64,000 bases of DNA from Berberis thunbergii. Taxonomy: Eukaryota; Streptophyta; Magnoliopsida; Ranunculales; Berberidaceae. The notes beneath the pieces were generated by a model. It did no database searches, was not told where the DNA came from, and was given only the letters and a program-made list of their open reading frames with translations. The position numbers were made by a program, and so were the translations under genes. Where the stretch lies: NCBI GenBank assembly GCA_003290165.1, contig QNQO01000535.1, positions 602,001 through 666,000 on the forward strand, written 5' to 3'. The number at the start of each line of letters is the position of its first letter. Positions within the stretch are counted from its first letter, which is position 1. Of the stretch, positions 10,751 to 22,584 are shown one piece after another.

Positions 10751-11225
10751 TATGTTTTGTTTTTTATGCGCAAGCTGGCAGTTTACAAATAGTCTGAATT
10801 TTTATTTCTATGAGCTTATTTGCTTTGAGCTTTATTTTGTCTTGACAGGCCATTTAGATGGTTTAAGTGCTTTGATGCTTGGCTTTTAGGGCTAGCCCCT
10901 GGGTTGTCAGGTTTTTTTGTTTGGGTTTTGAGTATTTTGGTGAATTAGGGCCTAGTTCTCAATTTCTTATGTTTGATTTTGAGTTTTTTTGGTGAATTAG
11001 GTCAGGCCCTAAGCTTTCAGTTTCTTTCTCCTACGTTTTTTGTTTGGGTTTTGAGTATCTTGGTGAATTAAGGCTGGCCTCTAGTTCTCAATTTCTTATG
11101 TTTGATTTTGAGTTGTTTTGGTGAATTAGGACATGGCCCTAAGCTCTCAGTTTCTTTATCGGATGAAGTCGTAATGTACCCTCAACATGTGTAAAATCTT
11201 TTGATCGAGTAATAAAGGTTTGATA
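10751..11225 (+). other. LINE 3' UTR continuation after the hAT insertion
   Basis: This is T/G-rich sequence with three imperfect direct repeats of a unit containing tgggttttgagt, ttttggtgaattagg and gccctaagctctcag (at about 10915, 10975 and 11040-11150). It ends in a run with gtaataaaggtttgat. Position and composition fit the 3' UTR of the same LINE, interrupted at 9791. Confidence 0.55.
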
Positions 11226-11310
11226 TTCCATAGATGCCTCTCTTTTCTGGAGGGCATTCCATATAAAAATGCTATCAACACACAAAAAATGCTATCATAT
11301 AGTTGGTGGT

Positions 11311-11620
11311 CACTACACCAAATTGACATTTTTGTAACAATCCCAAAAACAGTAACATCTTTTAGCTATAACAATCCACAAAGCAATTTTACACATTTTC
11401 ACAAACAAAGTGATTTAATAATTGTATCACCACAAATAGTATCGGCTGACAAGTGATGTTATTCATGGTGATCTAATTTATTGTATCACTTTTTTTGTGT
11501 AGCTATTTTTTATTTTGTTAACTAAATTTAGTTTTGACTTAAAATTGTTTGGTGGATTGTAATAGCTTAAAAGTGTTACTATTTTTTAAGTTGTTACAAA
11601 TATGCCAATTTGGTGTAGTG
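11311..11620. mobile_element. Short palindromic CACTA-like MITE
   Basis: It begins cactacaccaaattgacatt and ends with the inverse, atgccaatttggtgtagtg. The inverted similarity continues inward (tttttgtaacaa with ttgttacaaa; ctataacaatccac with gtggattgtaatag). At 310 bp it is non-coding. Flanking triplets are ggt and ggc. A 30-bp motif with ataaaaatg-tat-aacac occurs on both sides (about 11263 and 11637), a direct duplication flanking the site. Confidence 0.8.
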
Positions 11621-12118
11621 GGCACATAACATTTAGATATAAAAATGTTATTAACACAAAAAAAAAAAAAAAAAAAATGAACCGCACACTTTTTTTATTT
11701 TATTTTTATGTGAAGGTGATGAGTTCAAGTCTCGACCCCCAACCCCTTTTATTTTGAATTTCTCTCTAGTCTCTTCATTTTCTCCATTTTTATTAAAACT
11801 CAAACCCATCGTCTCCTCTCAGTTTGTCGTCCCCAAATCATTGGTTAAAGGTACTTAGCAGAAAAGGTAAGATCTCATTTCCTCTCTTGTTTCGTTGCTT
11901 CTCTCTTCATTCAATCTCTCTCATTTGAGTTTCTCTCTTGTTACAAACGATCAGATCTCTGAGTTCGTGATTGCTTTTCATCGATCTCAGATCTCTTCTG
12001 AAGACACACACAAATCGTTCATTCATTCGAGATTGCGACAACTCAACTTCTCTAGTACCAAATTGTTCGTTCGTTTTCTGTCCACAAATCATAGGTAAGC
12101 AATTCAAAACCTTGTTCG
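11621..12118. other. Flanking stretch, 5'-UTR-like
   Basis: A run of about 18 A at 11658-11677 is followed by CT-rich sequence. Two splice-donor-like sites occur (aaaggtaagatc near 11864, ataggtaagc near 12092). It resembles a plant 5' UTR or its captured copy, but no coding exon follows. The copia element below inserted into its right edge. Confidence 0.35.
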
Positions 12119-12405
12119 TGTTGGCAACGTGGTTTTTCTAATTTATGTAAACCCACGTTTATTTCATTATTTGTTTTGTTTTGTGTTTACTTAGTCTCCT
12201 ATTATGTAAGTGGTTGTTAATAAATGGAACACTTTTTAGTTCATGGATGAAGTGGTCGTAGTAGTAGTCCTTTCTTATAGGAGTCATGGGTGTGGGTTGT
12301 TAATAAGATTTTATGTATTTAAGGGGTCTGATGTAATTGGATCTAAAAGTAATAAAATCAAGCATTTTATCTTGCAATATTTCTTTCATTATATTTATGT
12401 TAACA
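12119..12405 (+). repeat. 5' LTR of copia 1
   Basis: The 287-bp direct repeat is shared with 16533-16795, including the ttcatggatgaagtggtcg and tatgtatttaaggggt blocks. The 5' copy has about 24 extra bases after tggcaacgtgg. It starts TG and ends CA. Confidence 0.9.
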
Positions 12406-12406
12406 G

Positions 12407-12418
12407 TGGTATTAGAGC
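12407..12418 (+). promoter_or_regulatory. Primer-binding site of copia 1
   Basis: tggtattagagc lies one base after the 5' LTR. The canonical plant initiator tRNA-Met site is tggtatcagagc, so there is one mismatch. It would prime minus-strand DNA synthesis. Confidence 0.85.
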
Positions 12419-12534
12419 AACAACGAGAGGAGTGTGGTTAAAGAGGGAAAGAGAGAAAGTGGGGCAGAAAAACAAATAGGGGAGTGAAACAGTGAGTATT
12501 ATCCTCTGAGTCAAAAAAACAATTTGCAGCAGCA

Positions 12535-13375
12535 ATGACAATGGCCCCTGAAGGTTTTGTGCAGCCTGCTATCCCTCGCTTTGATGGTCATTATTACAAT
12601 TGGAGCATGTTGATGGAGAATTTCCTTAGGTCCAAAGAATTTTGGTCAGTTGTAAGTAATGGTGTGCAACAACCAGCAACTGGTACTGCGATGTCCGAAG
12701 CACAGCGAGCAGAGTTCGATGCAATAAGGTTGAAGGATCTCAAAGCAAAGAATTTTTTTTTTCAAGTTATTGATCGATCGCTCAATACTGGAAACTATTC
12801 TTTGCAAGGACACTTCCAAAGAGATATGGGACTCCATGAAGAGGAAGTATCAAAGGACGACAAAGGCAAAACGAGCGCAGCTTCAAGCTCTTCGTGCAGA
12901 GTTCGAAACTTTGCGCATGAATGCAGGAGAGTCGGTTACGGAGTATTTTTCAAGAGCAATGGCTATTGCAAATAAAATGTGAATCTATTGTGAAAAGCTG
13001 GAGGACGTAACAATCATTGAGAAAATACTACGCTTGATGACATCAAAGTTCAATTATATTGTTTGTTTCATCGAAGAATCCAAAGATATTGACGATCTCT
13101 CAATTGATTAGTTGCAAAGTTCCTTAATTGTTGGTTCATGAGCAAAAAATAAACCAAAATGACAAGGAGGAACAAGCAACAACCGTTTCAAAAGGAGTTG
13201 GTCATGAGAAAGGCAAATGGAAGGGAAAGCATGGGCAACACAAATATGAGAAGAACAAAGCTGGTGATTTTCAAGGAAAAGAGAAATGGCGTGACAAGTC
13301 CTAAGTGGAATGCTTTTGATGTCATCGGTATGGACACTATCGTTCTGAATGTCAAACTGATTTAAGTAAATATCA
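12535..13375 (+). pseudogene. copia 1 gag, frameshifted
   Basis: This would encode the capsid-like protein. It starts at ATG 12535 with PRFDGHYYNWSMLMENFLR, typical of copia gag (UBN2/DUF4219-like). The frame breaks at about 12770 and continues in the frame of 12770-12982: KEIWDSMKRKY, RAEFETLRMNAGESV, then EYFSRAM. The nucleocapsid zinc knuckle near 13310-13360 reads CF, a stop, then CHRYGHYRSEC, so all C-C-H-C ligands remain but a stop sits between the first two Cys. Confidence 0.85.
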
Positions 13376-13424
13376 TGGTGGAAGGTCTAACTTTGCAGAG
13401 ACCAAGGAAGAAGAGCATTCTCTT

Positions 13425-14480
13425 TTGATGGCGTGTAATCCCAAGGAGAAAATTTCTTCTTCCTTATGGTATTTTGATACTGGTTGCAGCAATCACATGT
13501 GTGGGAATAAATTCGCGTTCTTTGAATTGGATGAAACTTTTCATGATATTGTGAAGTTTGGAGATGATTCCATCGTCTCTGTAATGAGAAAAGGGAAGGT
13601 ACAAATCTCGACCAAAGACAACTCCATTCATACTATTAGTAATGTCTTCTATGTTCCAGCTTTGAAGACGAACTTACTAAGTGCTGGGCAGCTACAAGAA
13701 AAGGGATACGAGGTTAATATCAAAGGTGGAGTTTTTCAAATTTGAGATTCACATTTGGGCTTAATTGCACAAATCAATATGTCATCCAATCGATTGTTTC
13801 TTTTATATCTTCACAGCACCACTCCATCATGTTTTTCTGCTAAGGTGAAGGATGATGCCTGGTTATGGCATTTTTGATACGGGCATTTGAATTTCGGTGG
13901 CTTGAAGACTTTACAGCAGAAAAGAATGGTGTTGGGTCTTCCAAAATTTGAGCCTCCCAAAGTAGTATGTGAAGAGTGTGTTGTTAGCAAACAACACTGT
14001 GATCCATTTCCAACAACCAAATCTTAGAGGGCAAAAAAAGGTGTTGGAATTAGTGCACTATGGAATTAGGGCAAAAATGTTATTTCATCATTTTCATTGA
14101 TGATTATAGCATAAACACGTGGGCCTATTTTTTGCAGGAAAAATTTGAGGCATTCGAAACTTTTAAGAAGTTTAAAGTGCTTGTTGAAAAAGAAACATGT
14201 TGTCAAATTAAAAGCTTGCGCAATGATCGTGGTGGAGAATACAACTCACAAGCATTTACAGAATTTTGTGAGAAGCATGGAATCAAAAGGCAAGTTACCA
14301 CATCTTATACGCCTCAGCAAAACGGTATATCCGAGCGAAAGAACCGCACTGTCTTTAATATGGTGCGTAGTCTTTTGAAGAGAAGTGGTTTGCCGAAAAG
14401 TTTTTTGCCAGAAGTAGATCGTTGGAGCATTCATATACTGAATAGAAGTCCTACGCTTTCTGTTCAAAATATGACTCCTC
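13425..14480 (+). pseudogene. copia 1 protease and integrase, broken
   Basis: Protease-like sequence at 13450-13745: WYFDTGCSNHM (the aspartic protease motif, normally D-S/T-G), FYVPALKTNLLSAGQL. At about 13860-14030 it carries the pre-integrase domain with GHLNFGGLKTL and two Cys near CEEC, with stops. The integrase core at 14060-14491 has FIDDYS, RNDRGGEY and GISERKNRT, covering the D-D-35-E triad residues, followed by the TPHEA motif. The stop at 14491 and frameshifts inactivate it. Confidence 0.85.
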
Positions 14481-14487
14481 ATGAAGC

Positions 14488-16507
14488 TTGAAAAGAACGC
14501 AAACCAACTATTGCTTACTTCCGAATTTTTGGTGTATTGCATATGCCCATATACCAGATGCTATGAGAAAGAAGTTGGATGATAAAGGGCAAAAATGCAT
14601 TTTTCTTGGTATTAGTGATGAGTCAAAAGCTTACAAATTATTTAATCCTATTACCAAGAAAATAGTTATTAGCCGAGATGTTATTTTGATGAGGAGGCAA
14701 CCTGGAATTGGAGCAATAATGGTCTTCACCAACATATTCCAGCAAGCTTTGATGATGAAGAAGGAGAACATCAGCCATTGGAGAATAATTCACAAACAGA
14801 CTCAACAATACAAGACCATAGAGGAGATGAAATTTCATCAAGTCCAACAGAAGACTAATCAAATGATGTTCAACCCATCAATGAACGTCCTCAACATAGT
14901 AGAAGTGCACCTGCGTGGATGGAAAACTATGAGGTATATGGAATTGGTCACTCTGAAAATTCAGTTACTCATTTTGCTTTCTTTTCATGTGATCCTATAG
15001 CCCTTAAAGATGCAGTCAAAGATCCAAAGTGGCAGCAAGCACTGGATGATGAGATTAAAGCAATTGAAAAAAATAACACTTGGGAATTGATAGACCTTCC
15101 AGAAAACCAAAAGACTATTTGTGTGAAATGGGAAGACAAAGCTAAAAGAAAATGGAGAAGTTGACAAGTACAAAGCTCGTTTAGTAGCGAAAGGCTATAA
15201 GCAAGAGCAAGGTGTTGACTATGAAGAAGTATTTTCTATAGTTGCAAGGCTAGATACCATAAGATTGGTAATTGCCTTGGCTGCCCAAAATGTGTGGCAT
15301 ATCTTCCAGTTAGACGTGAAGTTCACGTTTTTACATGGTGAACGACAAGAAAAGGTATTTATCGAACAACCTCCTGGTTATGTGAAATTTGGTAGTGAAC
15401 ATTAGGTGTACAAATTGAAAAAGGCTATATATGGACTAAAACAAGCACCGAGAGCTTGGTATAGTCGTATAGATGCTTATTTTTCAAAGGAGGTTTCGGA
15501 AATGCCCATATGAACATACTCTCTACATTAAGAAGGTTGAAGGAAAAATTTTAATGGTATGTTTATATGTAGATGACGTGATTTATACTGGAAATGATAT
15601 GGCTATGATTGAGAATTTCAAAAAGTCCATGATGCTTGAGTTTGACATGTCCGATTTGGGTAAGATGCATTATTTTTTTGGCATTGAAGTGAACCAATCT
15701 GCTGCTGGAATTTTTATTTCCCAAAAGAAGTATGTGCAAGATATTCTAGACAGGTTCAAGATGAAGGATTGCAATCCTGTGAGCACACCAAAGGAGAAGG
15801 GTTTGAAGCTGAACAAAGAACCTAAAGGAATAAAGGTGGACAACACCCAGTACAAGCAAATCATTGGAAGTTTAATGTATTTGACATCAACTAGGCTTGA
15901 TATAATTCTCATTAGCAGGTTTATGGAGTGTCCAAAAGAGTTGCATCTTCGAGCTGCCAAGAGGATTATACGGTACTTGAAAGATACTAGTGACTTTAGA
16001 GTATTTTGCAAGAAGAAAGCAGCTAGAAAATTACATGATTACACAGATAGTGACTACGCCGGAGATCTAGATGACAGAAAAAAAAAAACACATCAAGGTA
16101 TGTTTTTCTGCCGGGTTCTGGAGTTATTTCATGGTCTTCAAATAAAACAATCGATTGTCACTCTATCAACCACAGAAGTGGAGTTTGTAGCTGCAAGATC
16201 ATGTGTTTGTCAAGCTATTTGGCTGAGGAATATACTTGAAGAACTTCATTTCAAGCAAGAAGGACCTATGCCCATTTACTGTGATAATACACCAGCAATT
16301 AAACTTTCCAAAAATCCAATTTTGCATGGGAGAAGTAAGCACATAGATGTGAAATATCACTTCTTACGTGATCTCACCAAAGATGAAAAGATCAATCTCA
16401 TTCATTGTAGAAGTGAAGAGCAAATTGCAGATATGTTTATCAAGCCCATGAAATTAGAGTCATTTCTGAAGCTACGTGACCTACATGGAGTTTGCAAATT
16501 AAATTGA
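14488..16507 (+). pseudogene. copia 1 reverse transcriptase and RNase H, broken
   Basis: The linker 14488-14720 (KCIFLGISDESKAYKLFNP) leads to the RT start at about 15010: WQQALDDEIKAIEKNNTWEL. At 15160-15460 come ARLVAKGYKQEQGVDY and [13 protein letters not shown], with frameshifts at 15160 and 15470 and a stop at 15405. The catalytic YVDD is present at about 15570 (LMVCLYVDDVIYTGND). RNase H at 16020-16500 has YTDSDYAGDLDD, STTEVEFVAA and YCDNTPAI. It ends at TGA 16507, just before the purine tract. Confidence 0.9.
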
Positions 16508-16521
16508 AATATTTTCAGTGT

Positions 16522-16532
16522 AAGGGACGGAA
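16522..16532 (+). promoter_or_regulatory. Polypurine tract of copia 1
   Basis: aagggacggaa lies immediately upstream of the 3' LTR, the position of the plus-strand primer. Confidence 0.7.
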
Positions 16533-16795
16533 TGTTGGCAACGTGCTTATTTCATTATTAGTTTTGTTTTGTGTTTACTTAGTCTACTATTTTGTAGGGG
16601 GTTGTTAATGAGTGGAACATTTTTTTAGTTCATGGATGAAGTAGTCGTAGTAGTAGTCATTTCTTATAGAAGTCATGGGCGTGGGTTGTTAATAAGATTT
16701 TATGTATTTAAGGGGTATGATGTAATTGGATATAAAAGTGAAGAAAATCAAGCATTTTATCTTGCAATATTTCTTTCGTTGTATTTCTGTTAAAA
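16533..16795 (+). repeat. 3' LTR of copia 1
   Basis: This is the partner of the 12119-12405 LTR: it starts tgttggcaacgtg and ends ttctgttaaaa, where the 5' copy ends tatgttaaca. It has diverged by scattered substitutions and a 24-bp length difference, so the insertion is not recent. Confidence 0.9.
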
Positions 16796-16800
16796 GTTTG

Positions 16801-17209
16801 ATTCACTTCTACTAGTGTTTGAGTAAGCAATCCTTCCCAACTCGGTAGCCAAGCTTGGTGTTGCTTATTATAAATGAATGTCATTTGAATATTGCGTTTC
16901 ACAAGTGAATCTATATCAACTTTGTATGACTGACTATCGTACCTCTCAATTGTCTCATAAAATGTTCTATTTGTTATGCCTGTCAATTGTTTGAAAAACA
17001 ATAAACTCTTTAGTCTGTTTCAACATTCAGCGTTTACTCAAAATTATCAAGTGCCAATTAATCCTGAGAGATGCATATATCCATTGTCTTTAGTCCTCCC
17101 CTCTCTTGTTTCTCTTTTTTGGTGCGTGTAGTAGGATCCTGCATGTTTAGAAAAGTTTATGTCCTGCTTTAGTTTTTTGTTCTTTTATGCATTCGCCCGA
17201 AATGACAAT
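16801..17209. other. Unassigned stretch between the two copia elements
   Basis: A minus-strand open stretch at about 16800-17001 (FFKQLTGITNRTF, then QAWLPSWEGLL) looks protein-like in composition but was not recognised. Its continuation runs into the copia 1 LTR and is spurious. The remainder has no signal. Confidence 0.35.
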
Positions 17210-18120
17210 TGTTGAAAATATGGTTTTTAAAATAAAATAAAATGGGTGTATACCTGGATTTGAACCCTGGATCTCTCTCTTATTTTGATCTATGGATTTC
17301 TCTCTCTATTTTTTAGTCACACATCGTCTATATAACTCATAGTGGAAGAGTTTATAAGGAGATTGTTTGGACTTGGGTTTGGACCCCTTGGGGGTACCAC
17401 TCTTTTGTGAGGAGGGGAGAGATAGACTCTCGCGCCCGCCGCAGTCTGGGTCGGGTCATTTAGAGAGCAACCCATTTTTTTGCTGAAATTTTATTTAAAC
17501 GAAAATAAACTTTTGAATTTCTGAAGAGGGGTTGAATCTAGACGTCTTTCTAAAACACACGTTTGGCATAAGTTGCGGCGAGATTCTTTCTCCACGTTTT
17601 GATTTTTATTCTCCACGCGATTTATGCCAATGTATCTAGCCTGTATTTCGTATTTCGACTGTACGGTTTTCTCCCTATAAATACCATACAGACTTAGAGT
17701 TTAAAAAAATATGAGAAAGAAAACAAAACAAAGTGTTCTTCTTTCAAAATCGGGGAGTATAAAACAGTTCTGAATCAAAGAAGAGTTTTGCAAACAGTTT
17801 TCGTTTTTACAATCAGTTTTCGTTTCCCGAGTTTTTTGCTTCTTGCTAATTTATATTAATTGTATTGGTGATTCCAAGCAAACAAAGAGATTAAGGGTGG
17901 ATTGTATTCCGTTCATCAACTGTGCAATGGTTTGAATGAGACTGAGAAGATTCTAGGCTGTTTTATCCTGGGGACGGCGAGGCTAATACACTGTTTGCAC
18001 GATTTTGGGCAGAGCCGCGAAACATCTTAAAGAGAGCAACCTAGTCCGCGACTCAACCCAAGAACAATTGGTACATTCGTTCCTATCTTTTAATTTGAAT
18101 TCTTTACAGCATTTACAACA
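17210..18120 (+). repeat. 5' LTR of copia 2
   Basis: A 911-bp LTR. A promoter-like ctataaatacc lies near 17676. It contains a 24-bp stretch (taattgtattggtgattccaa region, near 17856) that the 3' LTR lacks. TGTTG and CAACA form the inverted terminal 5-mers. Confidence 0.88.
17676..17684 (+). promoter_or_regulatory. Candidate TATA box in copia 2 LTR
   Basis: ctataaata is conserved at the same place in both LTRs (also near 23051). This is where a retrotransposon LTR promoter is expected. Confidence 0.5.
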
Positions 18121-18146
18121 ATTTTAAGACGTGTTCTATTTCTGCC

Positions 18147-19030
18147 ATGACTACATTTACTGAACTTGTTGCAAAAGACCTTAACAGGCCTTTTTGCTTT
18201 GAGGGCCAACATTTTAAAAGATGGAGACAAAAAATGTTGTTTTTCCTAACAACACAAAAGGTTGCATATGTTTGTAATTCTGAAAAACCTAGATTGCCTG
18301 ATGAACCTGATGAAACCCAAACTAAAAAATTAGACCGCTGGATTGAAATGATTTTTTGTGTAAAATTTTTATCTTGAATGGTCTTCCTGGTGATCTATAT
18401 GATTATTATTGTTCTGAAAAAACTGCTAAGGATATTTGGGAAGCCCTTAGGAAAAATATGACACTGAGGAGGCTGACACAAAGAAATATGTTGTCAACCG
18501 TTATCTGAAATTTTAAATGACTGATGACAAGTCTGTAGAAACCCAATCACACGAGCTTCAAAAAATTGCTCATGAAATTATATCTGAGGGAATGACTTTA
18601 GATGAGCAATTTCAAGTAGTTGTTGTGATAGACAAATTGCCCCCTAGCTGGAAAGATTTTAAGAATGTCCTTAGGCATAAAACTAAAGAGTTTTCCCTAG
18701 AAAGCCTGATTACCCGACTTCGTATTGAGGAGGAAGCCCGAAAACAAGATCAGAAAGATGAAGTTATGATTATATCAAACCATAAGAAATCTACCCCTGT
18801 GTCTCTGAAACCCAGTGGAAAGACAATGAAAATCAGAATCACAATAAAAATCGAAACAATCAAAATCGGAACCAACATAACCGGAACAACCAGAACCGCA
18901 ACTATCAGAATCAGAATCCTCCGCGAAATCAGAATGGACAAAAACATCCCTCCAAGAATGATTCAGCACAGTTCCTATGCTACACCTGTGGTAGGCCAGA
19001 GCATATGGCTAGGAACTGCCGGAACGGATC
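18147..19030 (+). pseudogene. copia 2 gag, frameshifted
   Basis: It starts at ATG 18147: RPFCFEGQHFKRWRQKMLFF, as in Tork/Sire-like copia gag. The frame shifts near 18355 and again near 18470; the main part, 18517-18760, carries SHELQKIAHEI, PPSWKDFKNVLRHK and LESLITRLRIEEEAR. Another frameshift follows at about 18800. In the Asn/Arg/Gln-rich tail the zinc knuckle reads CYTCGRPEHMARNC (C-x2-C-x4-H-x4-C), all ligands intact, at about 18978-19020. Confidence 0.87.
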
Positions 19031-20617
19031 TCGCCCTGCACCTCAGGCGAACCTAACCGAAGACCAACTTATTGCCATGATCTCTGAGATCAATTTTGTT
19101 GGTGGATCCGAGGGATGGTGGGTTGACACTGGTGCTTCTCGACATGTCTACTATGATAGAGAAATGTTCAAGTCCTATTCTGAAGCTGAGGACAAGAAAG
19201 TGTTGTTGGGTGATTCCCACTCCACTATAGTTGCTGAAACTGGAACAGTAGAACTGAAGTTTTCCTCTAGAAAGACCGTTATCCTGAAGGATGTCTTGCA
19301 TACTCCAGAGATGATGAAGAACTTAGTCTCTGGTTATTTTCTGAACAAAGCTGAGTTTACTCAAATTATAGGGGCTGATTTATATACTATCACAAAGAAT
19401 AATGTATTTGTGGGGAAAGGGTATGCCACTGATGGAATGTTTAAGTTAAATGTTGAAGCAAATAAAATTTCTAGTTCTGCTTACATGTTGTGCACTTTTA
19501 ATATTTGGCATGCTAGACTCTGTCATGTTAATAAGCGTATTATTAAAAACATGAGTAATTTAGGACTAATTCCAAAATTGTCCTTAAATGATTTTGAAAA
19601 GTGCAACTATTGTAGTCAAGCTAAGATAACCAAAACACCACATAAATCTGTTGTTAGAGAATCTGAACCCTTAGATTTGATACACTCAGATATATGTGAA
19701 CTTGATGGTGTTTTGACTATAAATGGAAAACGTTATTTTATTACGTTTATTGATGATTGTTCTGATTATACTTTTGTCTACTTAATGAAAAATAAAAGTG
19801 ATGCCTTTGACATGTTTAAATTATTTTTACTGAAGTTGAAAATCAATATAATAGAAAGATTAAGAGACTTAGGAGTGATAGAGGCACTGAATATGACAGC
19901 AGTACTTTCATAGAGTTCTATAATTCTCAAGGAATTATTCATGAAACAACTACACCATATTCTCCTGAGATGAATGGCAAAGCTGAAAGAAAAAATAGAA
20001 CTCTTACCGAGTTAGTAGTTGCCATAATGCTTAACTCCGGTGATGCATCGCACTGGTGGGGAGAAATTATTTTGACAGTCTGTTATGTGCTAAATAGAGT
20101 CCACAAATCAAAAAGTAAAACCTCTCCGTATGAGATTTTGAAAAATAGACAATCAAACTTGTCTTATTTGAAAACTTGGGGTTGTTTAGCTTATGTTAGA
20201 ATTCCTGATCCTAAAAGGAATAAGCTTGCTAGTAGGGCATATGAATGTGTATTCATAGGATATGCCATGAACAGCAAAACTTATAGATTCTATAATCTTA
20301 AAGATCAAGTTATTATAGAATCAAACGACGTTGACTTCTATGAAGATAAATTTCCTTTTATTTCGAGGAATAGTGGGGGTACATCCTCAAATAACGTGCC
20401 CTTGATCAGGATGAATGAAACTGATAAAGCCACAATATCTGAGCCTAGGAGAAGTAAACGGAAACGAACTTCTAAAAACTTTGGCCCCGATTACTATGTT
20501 TTTTCAGTCGAGGAGGATCCACTTAGCTTTCAAGAAGCCTTATCCTCTATAGATGCCAATTTTTTGGAAGAGACTATTGATGATGAAATGTACTCTCTTG
20601 AGTCTAATAGAACCTGA
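19005..20617 (+). pseudogene. copia 2 protease and integrase, broken
   Basis: Protease at 19110-19350 carries WWVDTGASRHV (D-T-G) and the VLHTPEMMKNLVSG motif. The pre-integrase zinc domain at about 19505-19625 has HARLCHVNKR and CNYCSQAK. The integrase core has FIDDCSDYT near 19745, then a frameshift at about 19845. After it the second Asp lies in SDRGTEYDS, in another frame, and the third acidic residue in GKAERKNRTL near 19978. The C-terminal part 20100-20330 has SPYEILKNR, TWGCLAYVRIP and ECVFIGYA. It ends at TGA 20617 before the RT. Confidence 0.9.
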
Positions 20618-20629
20618 CATTTAGTTGAC

Positions 20630-22025
20630 TTGCCACCAGGTTGCAAAACAATAGGATGTAAATGGGTATTTAAGAAGAAATTGAAACTCGATTGTAATGT
20701 TGATAAGTTCAAGGCTCATCTCGTAGCCAAAGGATATAGACAGAGAGAAAATGTTGACTTCTTTGACACATATTCTCCTGTTACCAGGATTACATCTATT
20801 CGAGTGTTAATTTCTCTTGCTGCGATACATAATCTAGTATTGCACCAAATGGACGTTAAGACTGTGTTTCTTAATGGCGATTTGGAAGAAAAAAATTACA
20901 TGGACCAACTTGAAGGTTTTGTTATTCCAGGACAAGAACATAAAGTTTGCAAACTAGATAAATCACTTTACGGTTTGAAACAAGCTCCAAAACAATGGCA
21001 TAAAAATTTTGATAACCTTGTTATCGCACATGACTTTAAAGTGAACGAAAGTGACAAATGCATTTACTATAAAGATGAAAATGGCATTTGCACTATTATA
21101 TGTCTATATGTGGATGACTTGCTTATCTTTGGTTCTAATATCCATGCCGTGAATAAAGTGAAGGCTTTATTGTGTGCGAACTTTGATATGAAAGACCTTG
21201 GAGAAGCAAGTGTAATCCTTGGTATCAAGATTACTAGGTCTGAAAAGGGAATTTCCCTGGATCAATCATACTATATAGAGAAGATCCTAAGTAAATATAA
21301 TTACTCTGACTGTAAACCTGCATGTACTCCTTATGATTCTAGAGTAAAGTTGTTCAAGAACACCGGTGACGATGTTAGACAATCTGAATATGCGAGCATC
21401 ATTGGTAGTCTTAGATATGCTACCGATTGCACTAGACCCGACATAGCTTATGCCGTGGGATTACTATGCAGACTTACCAGTAGACCTATTATACAGCACT
21501 GGCATGCAATTGAAAGGGTCATGAGGTACCTGAAGAGGACTAAAAACCTCAGATTACATTATCAAAAGTTTCCCGCTGTCCTTGAAGGATATAGCGATGC
21601 TGATTGGAACACCCTTTCAGATGACTCCAAAGCCACCAGTGGCTATATTTTCAATATAGCCGGTGGAGCTGTTTCTTGGAAATCAAAGAAACATACCATT
21701 TTGGCACAGTCCACGATGGAGTCAGTGATGATAGCACTAGCCACGGCTAGTGAAGAAGCAGGTTGGCTAAGAAACCTGCTAGCAGAGATCCCTTTATGGG
21801 AAATACCGATTCCAGCTGTCTTGATCCATGGCGATAGTACCGCGGCTATTGCAAAAATACAGAACCATTATTATAACGGCAAGAAATGATAAATACGTCA
21901 GTTAGAGAGTTTCTATCTACTAGTGATGTGAGAGTGGATCATGTACGAACTGATGCGAACTTGGTTGATCCTTTGACGAAAGGATTAGCTAGAGAGAAGG
22001 TTTTCACAACCTCGAAAGAAATGTG
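20630..22025 (+). pseudogene. copia 2 reverse transcriptase and RNase H, nearly open
   Basis: One frame stays open from 20630 to 21889: [55 protein letters not shown] and the catalytic YVDD in [15 protein letters not shown] (about 21107). RNase H at 21585-21890 has [13 protein letters not shown]-like [16 protein letters not shown] and IHGDSTAAI. After KK the frame breaks (a short deletion near 21886). The last stretch to about 22025 (VREFLSTSDVRVDHV, DPLTKGLA) is in another frame. This is the best-preserved coding part of either copia element. Confidence 0.92.
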
Positions 22026-22584
22026 ACTAAAGCCCTTAGATTGATGAGTTATTCATGACGGTAACCCAACCTATAGACTGAAGATCCCAAGAAATAGGTT
22101 CAATGGGTAATAACAAGTCGTGAATGATATGTTGTGAATCATGCTGACAAAATAGCAATCTCATTCCTAGATTATAGCATGAATTCCAGAAGCGATAGTA
22201 GGATGAGTTAAAAACTCTTAATGAGGTCTATACTCTATGTGGAGTGGAGTACCTAGCTACAGGAGTACTCTTGATAGACTCACCTAAGTGATTGTGGAAG
22301 TTTGGCCGCTTCCTATTGAATTTGTGCGCAAAATTCCTAGAGCCTTCACTATACTGGGATATACGTACATGGCCATAAGCACGAGCTTTTTAGACTTCAC
22401 CCTGGTAAGGTTGTGCGTGTAATGTCTGTTAGAGATAGAGTTCAAAACTACGAGTTACTCTAGTATAATCTAAAGCATGAACACTATGCAAGAGTTCAAG
22501 TCGAAAGACACTTTTGCTTATGCACAATCTTATATTTTACAGATTGCTCGATGAAAATTGTTTTTAAAAATCCAAGTGGGGGAT
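22026..22584 (+). other. copia 2 untranslated 3' internal region with polypurine tract
   Basis: A non-coding run between the RNase H end and the 3' LTR, ending in aagtgggggat (22573-22583), the plus-strand primer tract of copia elements. Confidence 0.75.

Larger units (their letters stand above)
12119..16795 (+). mobile_element. Ty1/copia LTR retrotransposon 1, degenerate
   Basis: A full-length but inactive copia element. LTRs lie at 12119-12405 and 16533-16795 and begin tgttggcaacgtg. The primer-binding site follows the 5' LTR and a purine tract precedes the 3' LTR. The flanking 5-mers gttcg (12114-12118) and gtttg (16796-16800) form a target duplication with one mismatch. Gene order is gag, protease, integrase, reverse transcriptase, RNase H, the copia order. 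Many frameshifts and stops throughout mean it could move only in trans. Confidence 0.93.

Noticed and set aside
2598..11225. One LINE with its 5' part at 2.6-5.4 kb and 3' part at 9.1-11.2 kb
   Set aside because: The reverse transcriptase is missing altogether and unrelated material (kinesin, CACTA MITE) lies between. Two separate relics are the simpler reading.
16708..17001. 97-codon minus-strand open frame
   Set aside because: Its C-terminal third is antisense copia LTR. The rest looks protein-like but matched nothing I know, so it is mentioned only as unassigned sequence.
18750..18969. Two minus-strand frames opposite copia 2 gag
   Set aside because: Shadow frames of the Asn/Gln/Arg-rich gag tail.
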